Shown: positions 52,997 to 62,230, counted from the stretch's first letter. The stretch: DNA of 64,000 nt from Blastococcus sp. PRF04-17 (GCF_023016265.1 NZ_CP095412.1:1488001-1552000), one strand, 5' to 3'. The notes: a model not told the origin generated them from the sequence alone. A program made the numbers and translations.

Positions 52997-53896
52997 TCAG
53001 GACGAGATCCCGAACATGCGGAGCATGAAGGGGACGAGCACGAACAGGGTCAGTCCGGTGACCAGCAGCGCCAGCGGGCGCGACATCCGCTCGCTGACCT
53101 GGTTGGCCTCGGTACGGGCGTCGGACAGCTCGGCGTGCCGAAGCGTGCGGGCGCTGGCCAGCAGGGTGTTGTAGACCGAGGCGCCGTCGGCAGCCACTGC
53201 CGCGATGTCGGCAAGGTTCCGCAGCTCGGCGACCTGTAGCTCCTCGCCGAGGTCTCGCAGCTCCCCCCACGGTTTGCGGCCGGACAGCGCTGCGCGGCGG
53301 ATGGCCCGGCGCATGCGGACGAATGGCATGCTGCCCGAGATTTCGGCGGCCTCCTCCAGTGCCTGCTCCACCGAGCCCCGCGCCCGACGTTCACCGGCCA
53401 CCAGGGTGAGGAAGGACTCCAGGTTGCTCCGGAACTCCACCCGTGCCTTGTCCGCCGCCTCACGGGCCTCGGCCGAGGGCAGGAACCACCCGACGACGGC
53501 GATCCCCAGCCCGACCGCGGCGGGCAGCACGAAGGGCACCGGAACGTCGAGCAGCAGGAACACCAGGCCGAACAGCGACGGAGCGAGCAAGCCGGCGAGC
53601 GCCAGGGTCAGCTTGCGGGCCGCGAGCTGAGCGGGGGTCCAGCCGATGATTGCCAGGTCGGCGTCCGAGACGCCCAGATGCCCGTCCAACGCCCGCGCCA
53701 CCGGCACCGGCAGCCAGTCCCACCGGTCTCGGGTGGACGTCGTCACCGCCGGCGCCGTTCGGACGGTCGGCTCGGCCGCCAACTGCTCCAGTGCGGCCGC
53801 CAGTGACGGCGGCGCCGGACGCAGTGCACGGACCGCGAGGACGAGGCCGCCCGCGATGAGCATCCCGGCGAGAGTGGCCGTCTGCAGCCCGGTCAC
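52997..53896 (-). CDS. tadC: TadC-like type II secretion system F family protein
   Basis: A 299-residue inner-membrane platform protein of the Tad pilus (GspF fold). N-terminal helix TATLAGMLIAGGLVLAVRAL, central helices LTLALAGLLAPSLFGLVFLLLDV, the T2SSF cytoplasmic domain (FRSNLESFLTLVAGERRARGSVEQALEEAAEISG...) and a C-terminal helix PLALLVTGLTLFVLVPFML. The GTG overlaps the TadB stop (GTGA). It works with TadB to anchor the extension ATPase. Confidence 0.86.
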   Translation of the reverse strand: MTGLQTATLAGMLIAGGLVLAVRALRPAPPSLAAALEQLAAEPTVRTAPAVTTSTRDRWDWLPVPVARALDGHLGVSDADLAIIGWTPAQLAARKLTLALAGLLAPSLFGLVFLLLDVPVPFVLPAAVGLGIAVVGWFLPSAEAREAADKARVEFRSNLESFLTLVAGERRARGSVEQALEEAAEISGSMPFVRMRRAIRRAALSGRKPWGELRDLGEELQVAELRNLADIAAVAADGASVYNTLLASARTLRHAELSDARTEANQVSERMSRPLALLVTGLTLFVLVPFMLRMFGISS

Positions 53897-54759
53897 CGGT
53901 GCACCGGAGCCGGGTCGGGATCGAAGAGCACCCGCGGTGGCTTGACCGGATCGGACAACCGGCGCATCCACCGCAGCGACGTCGCGAAGATCGCCACCAC
54001 TGCCAGCAGGGCGATCTGCCCGAACGGCGTCGAGTAGCCCGACATAAAGGTCCGGGCGAACAGCGTCATCCCGACCACCAGCACCAGGGTCACCACGACG
54101 ATGGTGCGCATGTTCGACCGCGGCTTGGCGCGTTCGGCCTCCACCTCACGGACCATGCGGGAGCGGTCGTCGAGGTCGGCGGCCAGTGCGGTGAGCACTT
54201 CGGCGAGCCCCGGCCCGCCGTTGCGCTCCCGCAGGATGAGCACCATGGCGATCTTCTCGGCGGCCGGGTCGTCGATCTCGCGGGCGAACTGGCGCAGCGC
54301 CGTCTCGGTGCCCTGTGGCCCCATCCTGGTCACCAGGTTGGTGACCGCCGGGGCGATCGGCTCCGGCACCGAGCTCAGGGAGCGACGCAGCGCATCGCGC
54401 GTCGACCCGGCAGCCCCTGAGCTGATGAGGTCGGCCAGCCGCCGCGTCCAGTCCGCCAGCGCCTCGGACGTGGCGATCAGTCGCTTGGCCGCCTTGCCGC
54501 CGCCGAGCACCTTCGGGATGAACACGACGCCGCCGGCAGCGCCCAGCGCCGCGGCCGGCCAGCCGGTGACCAGCAAGACGAGCACGCCGGCGGCCAACGC
54601 ACCGAGGATCAGTGGAGTGGCTCCTCGCCGCGAGGACGAGCGCACCGACGGCGAGCGCTTCGGCAGGAAGGAGACGCCGCGCACCGCCCCGACGACGCCG
54701 ACCAGGCCGGCCGAGAGCAGCAGCCCGGCCAGGGTCAGTAGCAGCCCACCGGCGGTCAC
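53893..54759 (-). CDS. tadB: TadB-like type II secretion system F family protein
   Basis: A 288-residue membrane platform protein: N-terminal helices (LLLTLAGLLLSAGLVGVVGAV, LILGALAAGVLVLLVTGW), cytoplasmic T2SSF domain (SEALADWTRRLADLISSGAAGSTRDALRRS...; ALRQFAREIDDPAAEKIAMVLIL), and two C-terminal helices (TIVVVTLVLVVGMTLFARTF, IALLAVVAIFATSL). GTG start overlapping the TadA stop (GTGA). With TadC it forms the pilus assembly platform. Confidence 0.86.
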   Translation of the reverse strand: MTAGGLLLTLAGLLLSAGLVGVVGAVRGVSFLPKRSPSVRSSSRRGATPLILGALAAGVLVLLVTGWPAAALGAAGGVVFIPKVLGGGKAAKRLIATSEALADWTRRLADLISSGAAGSTRDALRRSLSSVPEPIAPAVTNLVTRMGPQGTETALRQFAREIDDPAAEKIAMVLILRERNGGPGLAEVLTALAADLDDRSRMVREVEAERAKPRSNMRTIVVVTLVLVVGMTLFARTFMSGYSTPFGQIALLAVVAIFATSLRWMRRLSDPVKPPRVLFDPDPAPVHR

Positions 54760-56285
54760 GACGCACGCTCGCGGCGGCGGGGACCGGTGTGCCAGTCGGA
54801 GGCGCCCGGGTGCAGCCAGTTCAGGTCGAAGCCGACCGCGGTGAGCCGTTCGGCCAGTGACTCGCTGAGCATCCCCGGCCCGGTGGCCTGGGCGCGCCCG
54901 TCCTGGGCGCGCGGCGCGAAGATCGGCTTGAGGTCCGGCCGACCGGAGTCGCCGATCGGGCCGAGTTCATAGATGCCCGAGACGTACCGGGCGTAGTCCC
55001 GGTCGCGATTCACGTGCACGACCAGATCCAGGGCGGCCAGCGAGCGCAGGACCAGCTCCGGGGACGGGGCCGGATGCGCCCTCAGCGCGTTGATGAGCAC
55101 CTTGTCGAACACGCCGGCGGCTGACGGCGAATGGATCGTGCACATGACCGACGAGATGCCGCTGGTCGCGGCCTCCAGCAGATAGGTGACGTAGGCGCCG
55201 CGGACCTCCCCCACCAGCACCCAGGTCGGGGACGCGCGCAGCGCCAGGTGCAGCGCATCCCCCATGTCGAACCCGCCTCGGCCTTCGGCGTTGGGCAGCC
55301 GGGACTCGAACGGTCGGCACACCGCGTGCCGCCGGACCAGCTGCCGGCGGTCGGGATCCCACCGAGGAAGGTGCAGACCCAGCTCCCGCTCGTCCTCCAC
55401 GGTGATGACCACGTTGTTCCACGGAATCGCGTTGCCCAGCGCGCGCAGCAGCGTTGTCTTGCCAACTCCCGGCGCGCCGCTGACCAGCGGAGATGCGCCG
55501 GTGAGGATCGCGGCATGCAGGAAGGCGCGCACCGGCGAGTCGACCATGTTCATCGCGTGCAGGTCGTCCAGGCTCGGATCACTGAACCGGTGCACTCGGA
55601 TCACCCCGGCCGGGCGCGGCAGCACGTCCATAGCCGCCTGCAGCCGGGCGCCCAGCTCGGTCACGCCCTTCAGCCGCACGTTCAGGATGGGACTGGCCGA
55701 GGAGAACTCGCGGCTGGTCTGACCGTCGTCCGACCTTGAACCGATCGACCGCAGCAGCTGCTCGAGCTCCTCGTCGCTGGAGGCGATCGCCGGCCCGGGC
55801 ACCAGTTGGCCGCTGGCCATCCGCAGCATCGTCGGCTCGCAGCCCTCGAAGTGGATGTCCTCCACGTCATCCCGGGCCATCAGCGGAGCCAGTCGCCCCA
55901 GCCCGTCCAGCTCGGCTAGCACGGCCGCGAAGATTCTGTCCTCGGTGGTCACCGCCGGCGCCGAACGGCCGCGGTTGGCCTCGTGCAGCAGCCACTGGTC
56001 GTACTCGTCGCGGATCAACTTCCGGGTCAGCTCGCGCCGCGGGCCCGGGGCGTAGTTCCTGTCCTCCGCGGTCAACCGGGTCGATACCCGGTCGCGCAGC
56101 TCCACCACGACGCGGTACTCGGTGCTGGTGAGCTCCCTGGTATCGGCTGGCGTCGCGTCGACAGGCGCGTCCACCGCAGCCAGCGGCTCTGGCGGCGGCA
56201 GCGGCGGACGCTCGCGGGCGGGCCGCGACAAATCGGCGGCGGCAGGCACTTCCAGCCGCGGAGAGGCGGTGTCCTCGTTCCTCAT
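54756..56285 (-). CDS. tadA: TadA/CpaF-type secretion ATPase
   Basis: A 509-residue hexameric ATPase driving pilus extension. N-terminal Pro/Ala-rich lead (1-50), N-terminal domain (about 100-250, EDIHFEGCEPTMLRMASGQL), Walker A SGAPGVGKTTLLRAL (about residue 268), Asp box VITVEDERELGLHLPRW, Walker B-like PTWVLVGEVRGAYVTYLLEAATSG, and the His box MCTIHSPSAAGVF. The ATG overlaps the CpaE-like gene's stop. Length and motifs are typical. Confidence 0.92.
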   Translation of the reverse strand: MRNEDTASPRLEVPAAADLSRPARERPPLPPPEPLAAVDAPVDATPADTRELTSTEYRVVVELRDRVSTRLTAEDRNYAPGPRRELTRKLIRDEYDQWLLHEANRGRSAPAVTTEDRIFAAVLAELDGLGRLAPLMARDDVEDIHFEGCEPTMLRMASGQLVPGPAIASSDEELEQLLRSIGSRSDDGQTSREFSSASPILNVRLKGVTELGARLQAAMDVLPRPAGVIRVHRFSDPSLDDLHAMNMVDSPVRAFLHAAILTGASPLVSGAPGVGKTTLLRALGNAIPWNNVVITVEDERELGLHLPRWDPDRRQLVRRHAVCRPFESRLPNAEGRGGFDMGDALHLALRASPTWVLVGEVRGAYVTYLLEAATSGISSVMCTIHSPSAAGVFDKVLINALRAHPAPSPELVLRSLAALDLVVHVNRDRDYARYVSGIYELGPIGDSGRPDLKPIFAPRAQDGRAQATGPGMLSESLAERLTAVGFDLNWLHPGASDWHTGPRRRERAS

Positions 56286-57064
56286 CCGGCCACCGCCTCG
56301 GCGACACGGGACGCCTCCGTCGAATTGGTCAGCGTCTTGGCCAGGGACGACGCCGCGCGCAGCAGCGCCGACCGTTGCAGCGTCTTCGGACTGACGCTCG
56401 CGCCGTCGGAGAGCGCCTGCGCTGCGGTCCGGTCGTAGGGCAACGTGCCGGCCAGCGGTAGCTCCAGCGCCTTGGCCACTTCGCCGGCGGAGTACGGCCC
56501 GTCCCCGACCACGAGTGCGGTCACCTTCGCCAGGTCACCGAGCTCGTGGCGCAGTCGCAGTCTCGCGTCCTGCGCCGCGTGCACCGACCGCACGCTTGGC
56601 CGCACCGCCAGCAGTACCCGGTCGGCGGCCCGCAGAACCGGCCAACAGCCCCGATCGGCCACCAGTCGTCCGGCGTCGACCAACGCGTCCCGCCCGACCG
56701 ACGCATTCGACGTGCGCAGAGCCGACGCCAGCCGCTCCCATGCCTCGGCGGTGAAGGAGGTGCCCTGCGCGGCGGTCGTGAAGCCCGGCATCAGCCACAC
56801 CTGCGGCTGCTCGGGCAGCTGTACCGCGTGCTCGGCGACCATGGTGGCGGCCTCCATCGCCGGGATTCCCCGCCGGGCTGCCGTCGACCACGACAGCAGT
56901 CCCCGGTCGGCGCTGATCCGGCCAGCCAGCAGCCCCGGCGCCATGTCCCCGCCGGTCGGGTCGCAGTCGGCGACCAGCAATGGCCCGCGCCACGCCAGGG
57001 CCAACGCCCAGGTCGAGGTGGTCACTCCGGGCGCCGCCTTGCCCGAGGCCACGACGGTGAGCAT
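56282..57064 (-). CDS. CpaE-like MinD/ParA-family protein
   Basis: 260 residues. Opens with MLTVVASGKAAPGVTTSTWALALAW, a deviant Walker A (K-x-x-x-G-x-T-T), then LLVADCDPTGGDMAPG (Walker A' Asp region) and VLLAVRPSVRSVHAAQDAR. CpaE-type proteins place the Tad machinery in the cell. ATGA overlap with TadA; separated by 4 nt from the SAF-domain gene. Divergent in the P-loop, so ATP use is likely but not certain. Confidence 0.78.
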   Translation of the reverse strand: MLTVVASGKAAPGVTTSTWALALAWRGPLLVADCDPTGGDMAPGLLAGRISADRGLLSWSTAARRGIPAMEAATMVAEHAVQLPEQPQVWLMPGFTTAAQGTSFTAEAWERLASALRTSNASVGRDALVDAGRLVADRGCWPVLRAADRVLLAVRPSVRSVHAAQDARLRLRHELGDLAKVTALVVGDGPYSAGEVAKALELPLAGTLPYDRTAAQALSDGASVSPKTLQRSALLRAASSLAKTLTNSTEASRVAEAVAG

Positions 57065-57068
57065 CAGC

Positions 57069-57803
57069 TCACCGCCCCGCCGGCAGCAGGATCAGCGCCA
57101 GGTTGCCGGTCGAGGCCAGCTCGGCCACACGCACGCCGTCGTCCGCGCTGACCCGCACGTCGATCACCGTCAGCTGTGTGGCCTGGTTGAGCGGCCCGAC
57201 CTCGACGACCGTCGCGTCGATCGGCTGATCGGGCGCGCCGTTGGTCTCGCCGGTCGGAATACCGCTGCCACTGGTCGAGCCGGTGCTGCCGGGCGTCGCC
57301 ACGATCAGCACCTGCTGGCCTGGGTTCAGCCCTCTGGACGGGAACTGCCCCTCCCGCATGGGCAGGGCGACCAGCATCTCCCCCGCCGCGAACCCGCTGT
57401 CGGGGCCGACCTGGGCGCCGGTCAGCAGCTCTCCCCGGCTCAGTGGCACCTGGGCCACCATCCCGACGATCTGGGACCGCTGCGAGGCAGGGATCGGTGA
57501 CAGGTTGGGATCGGACGTCACGTTCGCGACCGCCAGGTCCTCCGCGGTGATCGTGGAGCCCATTTGCACGTCCCGGGCGACTGCCAGCACCTCGGTGCGC
57601 GCGGTGAGCATCTGGCCGGCTGCGAAGGCCAGCAGGCCACCGAGCAGCACGACCAGCACGCTCAGGACCAGCGACTTGCGGCTGGCACGTCTCCTCGCCG
57701 CTGCGCTTCGCACCGGAGGAGCCGGCGGCGGCGCGGCCTCTGGCGCCGGAGCCGGACGGCGCCCGGCCGCTGGCGACGCCACCCCGTCGACCCGCGTTGT
57801 CAC
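57069..57803 (-). CDS. SAF-domain (CpaB/RcpC-like) pilus protein
   Basis: 244 residues: a Pro/Ala-rich cytoplasmic lead, one membrane helix (SLVLSVLVVLLGGLLAFAAGQML, about 45-67), then a SAF domain (VLAVARDVQMGSTITAEDLAVANV...VGMVAQVPLSRGELLTGAQVG). RcpC/CpaB proteins line the periplasmic or wall part of Tad systems. The GTG at 57803 overlaps the stop of the preceding gene (GTGA), so the longer open frame is rejected. Confidence 0.82.
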   Translation of the reverse strand: MTTRVDGVASPAAGRRPAPAPEAAPPPAPPVRSAAARRRASRKSLVLSVLVVLLGGLLAFAAGQMLTARTEVLAVARDVQMGSTITAEDLAVANVTSDPNLSPIPASQRSQIVGMVAQVPLSRGELLTGAQVGPDSGFAAGEMLVALPMREGQFPSRGLNPGQQVLIVATPGSTGSTSGSGIPTGETNGAPDQPIDATVVEVGPLNQATQLTVIDVRVSADDGVRVAELASTGNLALILLPAGR

Positions 57804-58765
57804 CTGATCACCACCGACTGCACCTCCGCCACCGCAAACGTCGCGTTCGAGGTCGTCGTCAGATCTGGCAGCGTGCCGGTGGCGCCCGTCGACGACGTCC
57901 AGGTGACCGACCACTGGATGCCGTACGTCGCCGTCACTCTCTCACCGGGCTGGTGGATCGATGACTGCGGGTACCGATAATCACAGCCGGCCGGTGACGC
58001 GGCCCACACCCCGTCGCCCGGCTGCCACGCCAGACCAGGACCGGGGCACGACACCGCGGCAGCCCCGTCGCCCGGCGTGAACGACAGCGCCGTCGGCGTC
58101 ACGCTGACCTCGGCCCACACGCCTCCAGCGTCGGCACGCGCGGTCAGCGTTCGGAACGATCCCGGGTCGGTCCAGAACCAGGTGTAGGCGTTCACGACCG
58201 TGAACGGCTGCCCGTCCTGCAGGGTGCCTGCCGGATACCGGCCCGTCGTCGGTGACGGCACCGTCAGGGTGCTCAGTGCCTGTCGCGCGAGCTGTGCTGG
58301 ATCGACTGCGGCCGGAGCCGCCGGCGGGGTCGCCGACCAGAAGGTGAAGCCGTTGGTACCGGGGAACGCCCCACCGCCGGTGTAGAAGAGGCAGCTGTAG
58401 ATGGCGCCGTCCGTGCGACCGCCCCAGATGGGTGAGTCTTTCGGAGGCTGTTGGGCCATCGCCTCCGCGTAGCACTGCATGTCCTGCACCCACCACGCCT
58501 GGCCGTCTCGGCAGGGTATAGCGGCACCGGGGGGCGTGACCGTGCAAGCAGCCGCCGGCGTGCCGCCAACGCCGTCGGGCGTTGTCGCGGCCGGTTGGGG
58601 CGCCGTCCCACGGTCATCCTCGGCCGTCTCGACTCCGACTACACAGATGCCGTGGGAGTCGTACTGCTGGCAGGTCGCCGGATCAGCCACAGCAGCTGGC
58701 GGAAGGACCAGCGAGATGCACACGCACAGCAGCACACCCGTCAGGGCGAGGACTACTCGTCGCAT
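57800..58765 (-). CDS. Secreted hypothetical protein of the Tad locus
   Basis: A 321-residue exported protein: MRRVVLALTGVLLCVCISLVLPPAAVADP is a signal peptide with a cleavage site near residue 28. The mature part is rich in Trp, Gly, Ser and Cys pairs (CQQYDSHGICVVG, CTVTPPGAAIPC, DMQCYAEAM, YSCLFY) without an enzyme motif, and ends in a beta-rich domain (ATYGIQWSVTWTSSTGATG). Genes of this type occur at the head of actinobacterial Tad operons; function unknown. Start at the ATG 13 nt inside the lipoprotein gene's end. Confidence 0.75.
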   Translation of the reverse strand: MRRVVLALTGVLLCVCISLVLPPAAVADPATCQQYDSHGICVVGVETAEDDRGTAPQPAATTPDGVGGTPAAACTVTPPGAAIPCRDGQAWWVQDMQCYAEAMAQQPPKDSPIWGGRTDGAIYSCLFYTGGGAFPGTNGFTFWSATPPAAPAAVDPAQLARQALSTLTVPSPTTGRYPAGTLQDGQPFTVVNAYTWFWTDPGSFRTLTARADAGGVWAEVSVTPTALSFTPGDGAAAVSCPGPGLAWQPGDGVWAASPAGCDYRYPQSSIHQPGERVTATYGIQWSVTWTSSTGATGTLPDLTTTSNATFAVAEVQSVVIR

Positions 58766-59394
58766 GACTCCGCCTGCCTGTTCGGAGCCTCGCTGACGCG
58801 CCATGACGATGTCTCCGGATAGTCCGGGTTCACCACGGTGAGTTGCTGGATGAGGTACCGCGGACGGTCGGGAGGCACGATCGACTGCCCGGTGGCGTCG
58901 ACCGCGTCGACCTGGCTCACGTCGACGCAGGCGGTGACGACGACGGTCGGGAAGACAGGTGACGGCGAAGCGGCGGGACTGTTCGAAAGGTCGACGCTGA
59001 CGGCAGACGTAGTCACCAGCTGCGACCGACCGGTCTGGCGGTAGCGCTGGGAGCGGAACTTGCCGATCGCCGTGGCCTGGGCCGTGGCTTCCGGAACCAC
59101 CGCGACCTGGTGAATACCGTCGAGCGGGAGTGACGGGTCGAGGTACAGGTCGTCGATCGTCCGCAGGTACTCCGGGACGAGTTCGACCGCCGCTGCCTGC
59201 GCTTCGTCGGCGGGGCTCGGAGTGGTCGGCGACGGGCTGGGCGTCTGGGAGGTCGACGTCCCGGGAATCGGCGAACTCGACGAGCCGGGTTCGGACGACG
59301 ACGAACAGCCCGAGGCCGTCAGCGCCAAGAGCACCGCAGCTCCCCCGCCGCCGCCCGTATCACCGTCACGCCTGATCACCTCCCCGCGCGTCAC
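58753..59394 (-). CDS. Putative lipoprotein of the Tad locus (possible N-terminal frameshift)
   Basis: 213 residues: lipobox LLALTASGC near residue 28, a Ser/Pro/Thr-rich linker, then a folded domain (AVELVPEYLRTIDDLYLDPSLPLDGIHQVAVV..., VVVTACVDVSQVDAVDATGQSI) ending in Cys. The predicted N-terminus (MTRGEVIRRDGDTGGGGG) is a poor signal. With one more G in the G5 run (+ strand C5 at 59342-59346) a GTG at about 59368, preceded by GGGGAGGTGATCAGGC, would give VTVIRAAAGG-AAVLLALTASGC, a normal lipoprotein signal. So a one-base error is suspected. First gene of the Tad operon. Confidence 0.68.
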   Translation of the reverse strand: MTRGEVIRRDGDTGGGGGAAVLLALTASGCSSSSEPGSSSSPIPGTSTSQTPSPSPTTPSPADEAQAAAVELVPEYLRTIDDLYLDPSLPLDGIHQVAVVPEATAQATAIGKFRSQRYRQTGRSQLVTTSAVSVDLSNSPAASPSPVFPTVVVTACVDVSQVDAVDATGQSIVPPDRPRYLIQQLTVVNPDYPETSSWRVSEAPNRQAESCDE

Positions 59395-59631
59395 CGTCCG
59401 TCGACCGAGGTTGCCCTCCGTATTGAGCGGACGTGTGACCGCCGTCGCCTTCCCACCCTTTCGGGTGACAGTTCGTCCCTGGCTCCGTCATTCGCCCTCC
59501 CCGTCTGGGTGTATCGCGCGCTGATGACACGCTGCCGCACCGCAAGCTGGGGTGGCGCAGATATCCACAGGGGTCGGCGCGGCGAGGAAAAGGACGAGAT
59601 CCCTGTGGAGGTCGAGGATGGCCGCCAGCGG

Positions 59632-60270
59632 ATGAACGGCACGTGGATGGTCGCGTCGGCGGCGGGAGCGCTGGCCGGCGCCGCAGCGACGCCCTGGCTT
59701 ACTACGCATGGGCTCGCGCAGCTGGCGCGGATCGATGCTGCTGGTCCGGGCCTGGCGCTGGCCAGCGCCGTCGCCGGCGGCGGGGCGGGAGCCGCGGCGA
59801 TCGTGACGTCCCACCGTGCGGAGACGTGGTGGCTGGTGCCTGCGTTGCTGGTCTGGGGATGTGCCTTGGTCGCCGCGGCCTCCTGCGATGCGGTCACCCA
59901 ACGCATCCCGACACCACTCGTCCGACAGGCCGCCGTCGGCACCGGTGTGCTGCTGACCGTCGGTCTCGCCGTGCACGGTGACTGGCGCGGCGTGCTTGTC
60001 AGCGGCGTCGCCGCTGCGGCGGCGGGAGCCGTCCTGCTGTTGTGCTGGCGGTTCGCGGGAGCTGGGTTCGGCGACGTCCGCCTGGCTGTGCTCGGTGGTC
60101 TGGGTCTGGGACACGCCACGCATCGCGGCTTGTTGTTAGCCCTCGCCGCCTTCTCCTTGATCATCGTGACGCAGGCCGTGGTCACCTTGATGCGCGACGG
60201 GGACCGCCGGGGCACCTTTCCCTACGGCCCTGCCCTTGCGGCGGGCTTTCTGCTCGCGGCCACTCTCTGA
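59632..60270 (+). CDS. Prepilin peptidase (A24 family, TadV-like)
   Basis: A 212-residue membrane aspartic protease that cleaves pilin leader peptides. About six membrane helices. The two catalytic aspartates are visible: Asp86 in AAASCDAVTQRIP and Asp148 in the GxGD-type motif GAGFGDVRLA. It lacks the N-methylase domain of classical PilD, as expected for TadV. The ATG at 59632 begins the hydrophobic domain; the upstream extension is non-homologous. Divergent from the Tad operon it serves. Confidence 0.85.
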   Translation: MNGTWMVASAAGALAGAAATPWLTTHGLAQLARIDAAGPGLALASAVAGGGAGAAAIVTSHRAETWWLVPALLVWGCALVAAASCDAVTQRIPTPLVRQAAVGTGVLLTVGLAVHGDWRGVLVSGVAAAAAGAVLLLCWRFAGAGFGDVRLAVLGGLGLGHATHRGLLLALAAFSLIIVTQAVVTLMRDGDRRGTFPYGPALAAGFLLAATL

Positions 60271-60420
60271 CTGTGACGTCCTGCGAAACCGTCGGCGGCG
60301 GGTTTCCCGAGCAACATCTATGGCACGGCAGCAGGGCGCCGGTCCCAACTGCGCGATTTCATCGCTACTTCCACCATCTGGCAAGGCGCGCAGGACGAGC
60401 TCGGCCACGCTGCTCCGGTG

Positions 60421-61632
60421 TCAGTCGCGGGTCTCTGCGGTTCCTGTGGCCGTGCTCTCGTGTCGACGCCGTCCGCGTCCCGCGTGCGACTGGGGGCGCC
60501 GCGCCTTGATTGTCACGGCATTGTCGACCCGGGCTTCGGCTCGGTCGGCTCTACTGCGCTGCACGCGAGCTTCCTCGCGCACCGTGTTGAGTTCACCGCG
60601 CAACTCGGCGAGCTCCTCGCGCAGTCGTAGGTTCTCCTCTTCGTGACGGGTACGCAGGTCGTCGACTCGCTGGTGGCCATGGGCCTTCTCGCGCTCGGCG
60701 TCGTGTACGGCGGCATCACGCTGAGCGGTCATCGCCGCTAGCTTCTCGCGCAGATCGCTGACCTCGTCACGGAGGTCTGCGGCCTGCCGGTCAGCCTGCG
60801 CCAGGCCCCGACGTACCGACTCGACCGCATCCTCGGCACGGGCGGCGCGCGCCGCCCCGGCGTCGGCCCTCTCGACAGCGTTGCGAGATCGCTCCTCCGC
60901 CTCGGACTGCGCGACCATCGCGGCTTCCGCTCGTCGGATCGCAGCATCGCGGTCGCCATGTGCCTCGACCAGCCGCGCCTCGACGACAGTCAGCTTCTCG
61001 GCCAGATCGGCCGACTTCGCAGCGGACTGCTTTCGCTCTGTATCCACGGCCGCGAGGGCGTCGGCCAACGCGGCGCTCAGCCTGTCTCGCTCGGTCTCGG
61101 CTTCCGTCAGCTGCTGGCGAGCCTCTTCGAACCGGATTCGGAGCTGCTCGCTCAGCGCAGAGGCCTCCTCAGCAGCGGCGTCGGCTTCCGCACGCTCGGC
61201 CTCGGCGCGCTGTTGCGCTTGCTCGGCCCGGCTGGCACGAGCCGCGGCGGTCGCCACCTGCTCTGCCGCCTCACTCGTCACAGCATTGATTTGTAGCTCG
61301 GCGGCCTCCGGATCGGCCACCGTCCGCAGCTCCTCGAGCAACCCCTGCAGCTGCTGACCCAGATGCTCGATCATGCCGGCGACCTGGCCGTGCAACTCAC
61401 TTGCCCGCTGTCGCGCGACATCGATCGGCCGCTGCTCGATCCCGGCCGCGTGCCCGGACTGCTCCGCGCGCAGGCGGCGACGGGCGTGCCATGCGGCGGT
61501 CCGATTGTGCGCGCTGTCGTCGCAATACTCCGGCGGGCGGCCTGCCCCGGATTGCGATGCCGCCGCCGGACGACGGCAGCCGGGAAACCGGCAGATACGG
61601 CGTTCCGTGTCGCTGTCAGTCGGCTGACTCAT
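60421..61632 (-). CDS. Coiled-coil DNA-associated protein, KfrA/TraM-like of actinobacterial elements
   Basis: 403 residues. The N-terminal 55 residues hold Cys/His pairs (RICRFPGCRRP...EYCDDSAHNRTAAWHARRRL), resembling a small zinc-binding domain. The rest (about 70-375) is almost unbroken coiled coil (Glu/Ala/Arg heptads, LSEQLRIRFEEARQQLTEAETERDRL...), with a basic tail. Such proteins accompany plasmids and integrative elements and may organise or bind element DNA. The ATG at 61632 lies inside an inverted repeat that could be its own operator. Confidence 0.7.
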   Translation of the reverse strand: MSQPTDSDTERRICRFPGCRRPAAASQSGAGRPPEYCDDSAHNRTAAWHARRRLRAEQSGHAAGIEQRPIDVARQRASELHGQVAGMIEHLGQQLQGLLEELRTVADPEAAELQINAVTSEAAEQVATAAARASRAEQAQQRAEAERAEADAAAEEASALSEQLRIRFEEARQQLTEAETERDRLSAALADALAAVDTERKQSAAKSADLAEKLTVVEARLVEAHGDRDAAIRRAEAAMVAQSEAEERSRNAVERADAGAARAARAEDAVESVRRGLAQADRQAADLRDEVSDLREKLAAMTAQRDAAVHDAEREKAHGHQRVDDLRTRHEEENLRLREELAELRGELNTVREEARVQRSRADRAEARVDNAVTIKARRPQSHAGRGRRRHESTATGTAETRD

Positions 61633-61657
61633 AACGTAAAGCTGCACCGACGTTATG
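61630..61657. promoter_or_regulatory. Inverted repeat at the coiled-coil gene start
   Basis: cataacgt (61630-61637) and acgttatg (61650-61657), perfect 8-bp arms 12 bp apart, overlapping the start codon of the minus-strand gene. Likely an autoregulatory operator, as in KfrA-type genes. Confidence 0.5.
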
Positions 61658-62026
61658 ACGACGGAACGCTTTCGGGGCATCTCTGTGGACAGTGGGCGGC
61701 CATCCACATCCCCACCGGCTGCGTGGCGCCTTCATCTCTTCGGCCGCGTCGAAGCTGACAACGTTCGCTGCGATTCCCACGATGAGGGAGGTGGACGGCG
61801 CCGAGCCGCGCGCCGTCAGGTCGCTGGATCTGTGGCTGCTGGCGCGAATGCCCATGTGCGCGGCGCGGACGGCCCGCTCATCGCTACAGAGCCGTCTTGG
61901 TCGTGTTGAGTCGGATTCGGCAGGCCCTGGGGCCCGATACGCGGGCCGGACGAGCTGTCGATCCCTCGGCCTACCTTGCGCTGTGAGCCCACTCGGCCCG
62001 CGTCACGTATTCCGAAGGAGTGCGCC
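61633..62026. other. Divergent promoter region
   Basis: 394 bp between the coiled-coil gene and the excisionase gene, holding the inverted repeat at 61630-61657 and an AAGGAG ribosome site just before 62027. No gene is recognised. Confidence 0.5.
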
Positions 62027-62230
62027 ATGGAGAATCCCGATGACCTGCTGACCACGGCCGAGGTTGCCCTGATCATGCGCTCGCCCGTCTCCACGCTGAG
62101 GTACTGGCGGCACCTCGGCACCGGGCCGCACAGCTTCCGTGTGGGACGGCGCGTGGTCTACCGGCGCGCCGACGTGGCCGCGTGGCTACATGAGCAGTCG
62201 CAAGCAGGGCGCGCCGAACGAGCGGGGTGA
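62027..62230 (+). CDS. Excisionase / AlpA-like helix-turn-helix protein
   Basis: 67 residues: LLTTAEVALIMRSPVSTLRYWRHLGTGPHSFRVGRRVVYRRADVAAWLHEQ, split here as a winged MerR-type helix-turn-helix with the R-x-x-D-V-x-x-W-L ending typical of element excisionases. Ribosome site GAAGGAGTGCGCC. The next frame starts at GTGA overlapping its stop and is the integrase remnant, as in integrative elements where xis and int are coupled. Confidence 0.82.
   Translation: MENPDDLLTTAEVALIMRSPVSTLRYWRHLGTGPHSFRVGRRVVYRRADVAAWLHEQSQAGRAERAG

Noticed and set aside
52404-53174. A 256-codon frame from the foreign block into the pilin region
   Set aside because: It runs antisense to the pilin and TadC genes and crosses the composition break.
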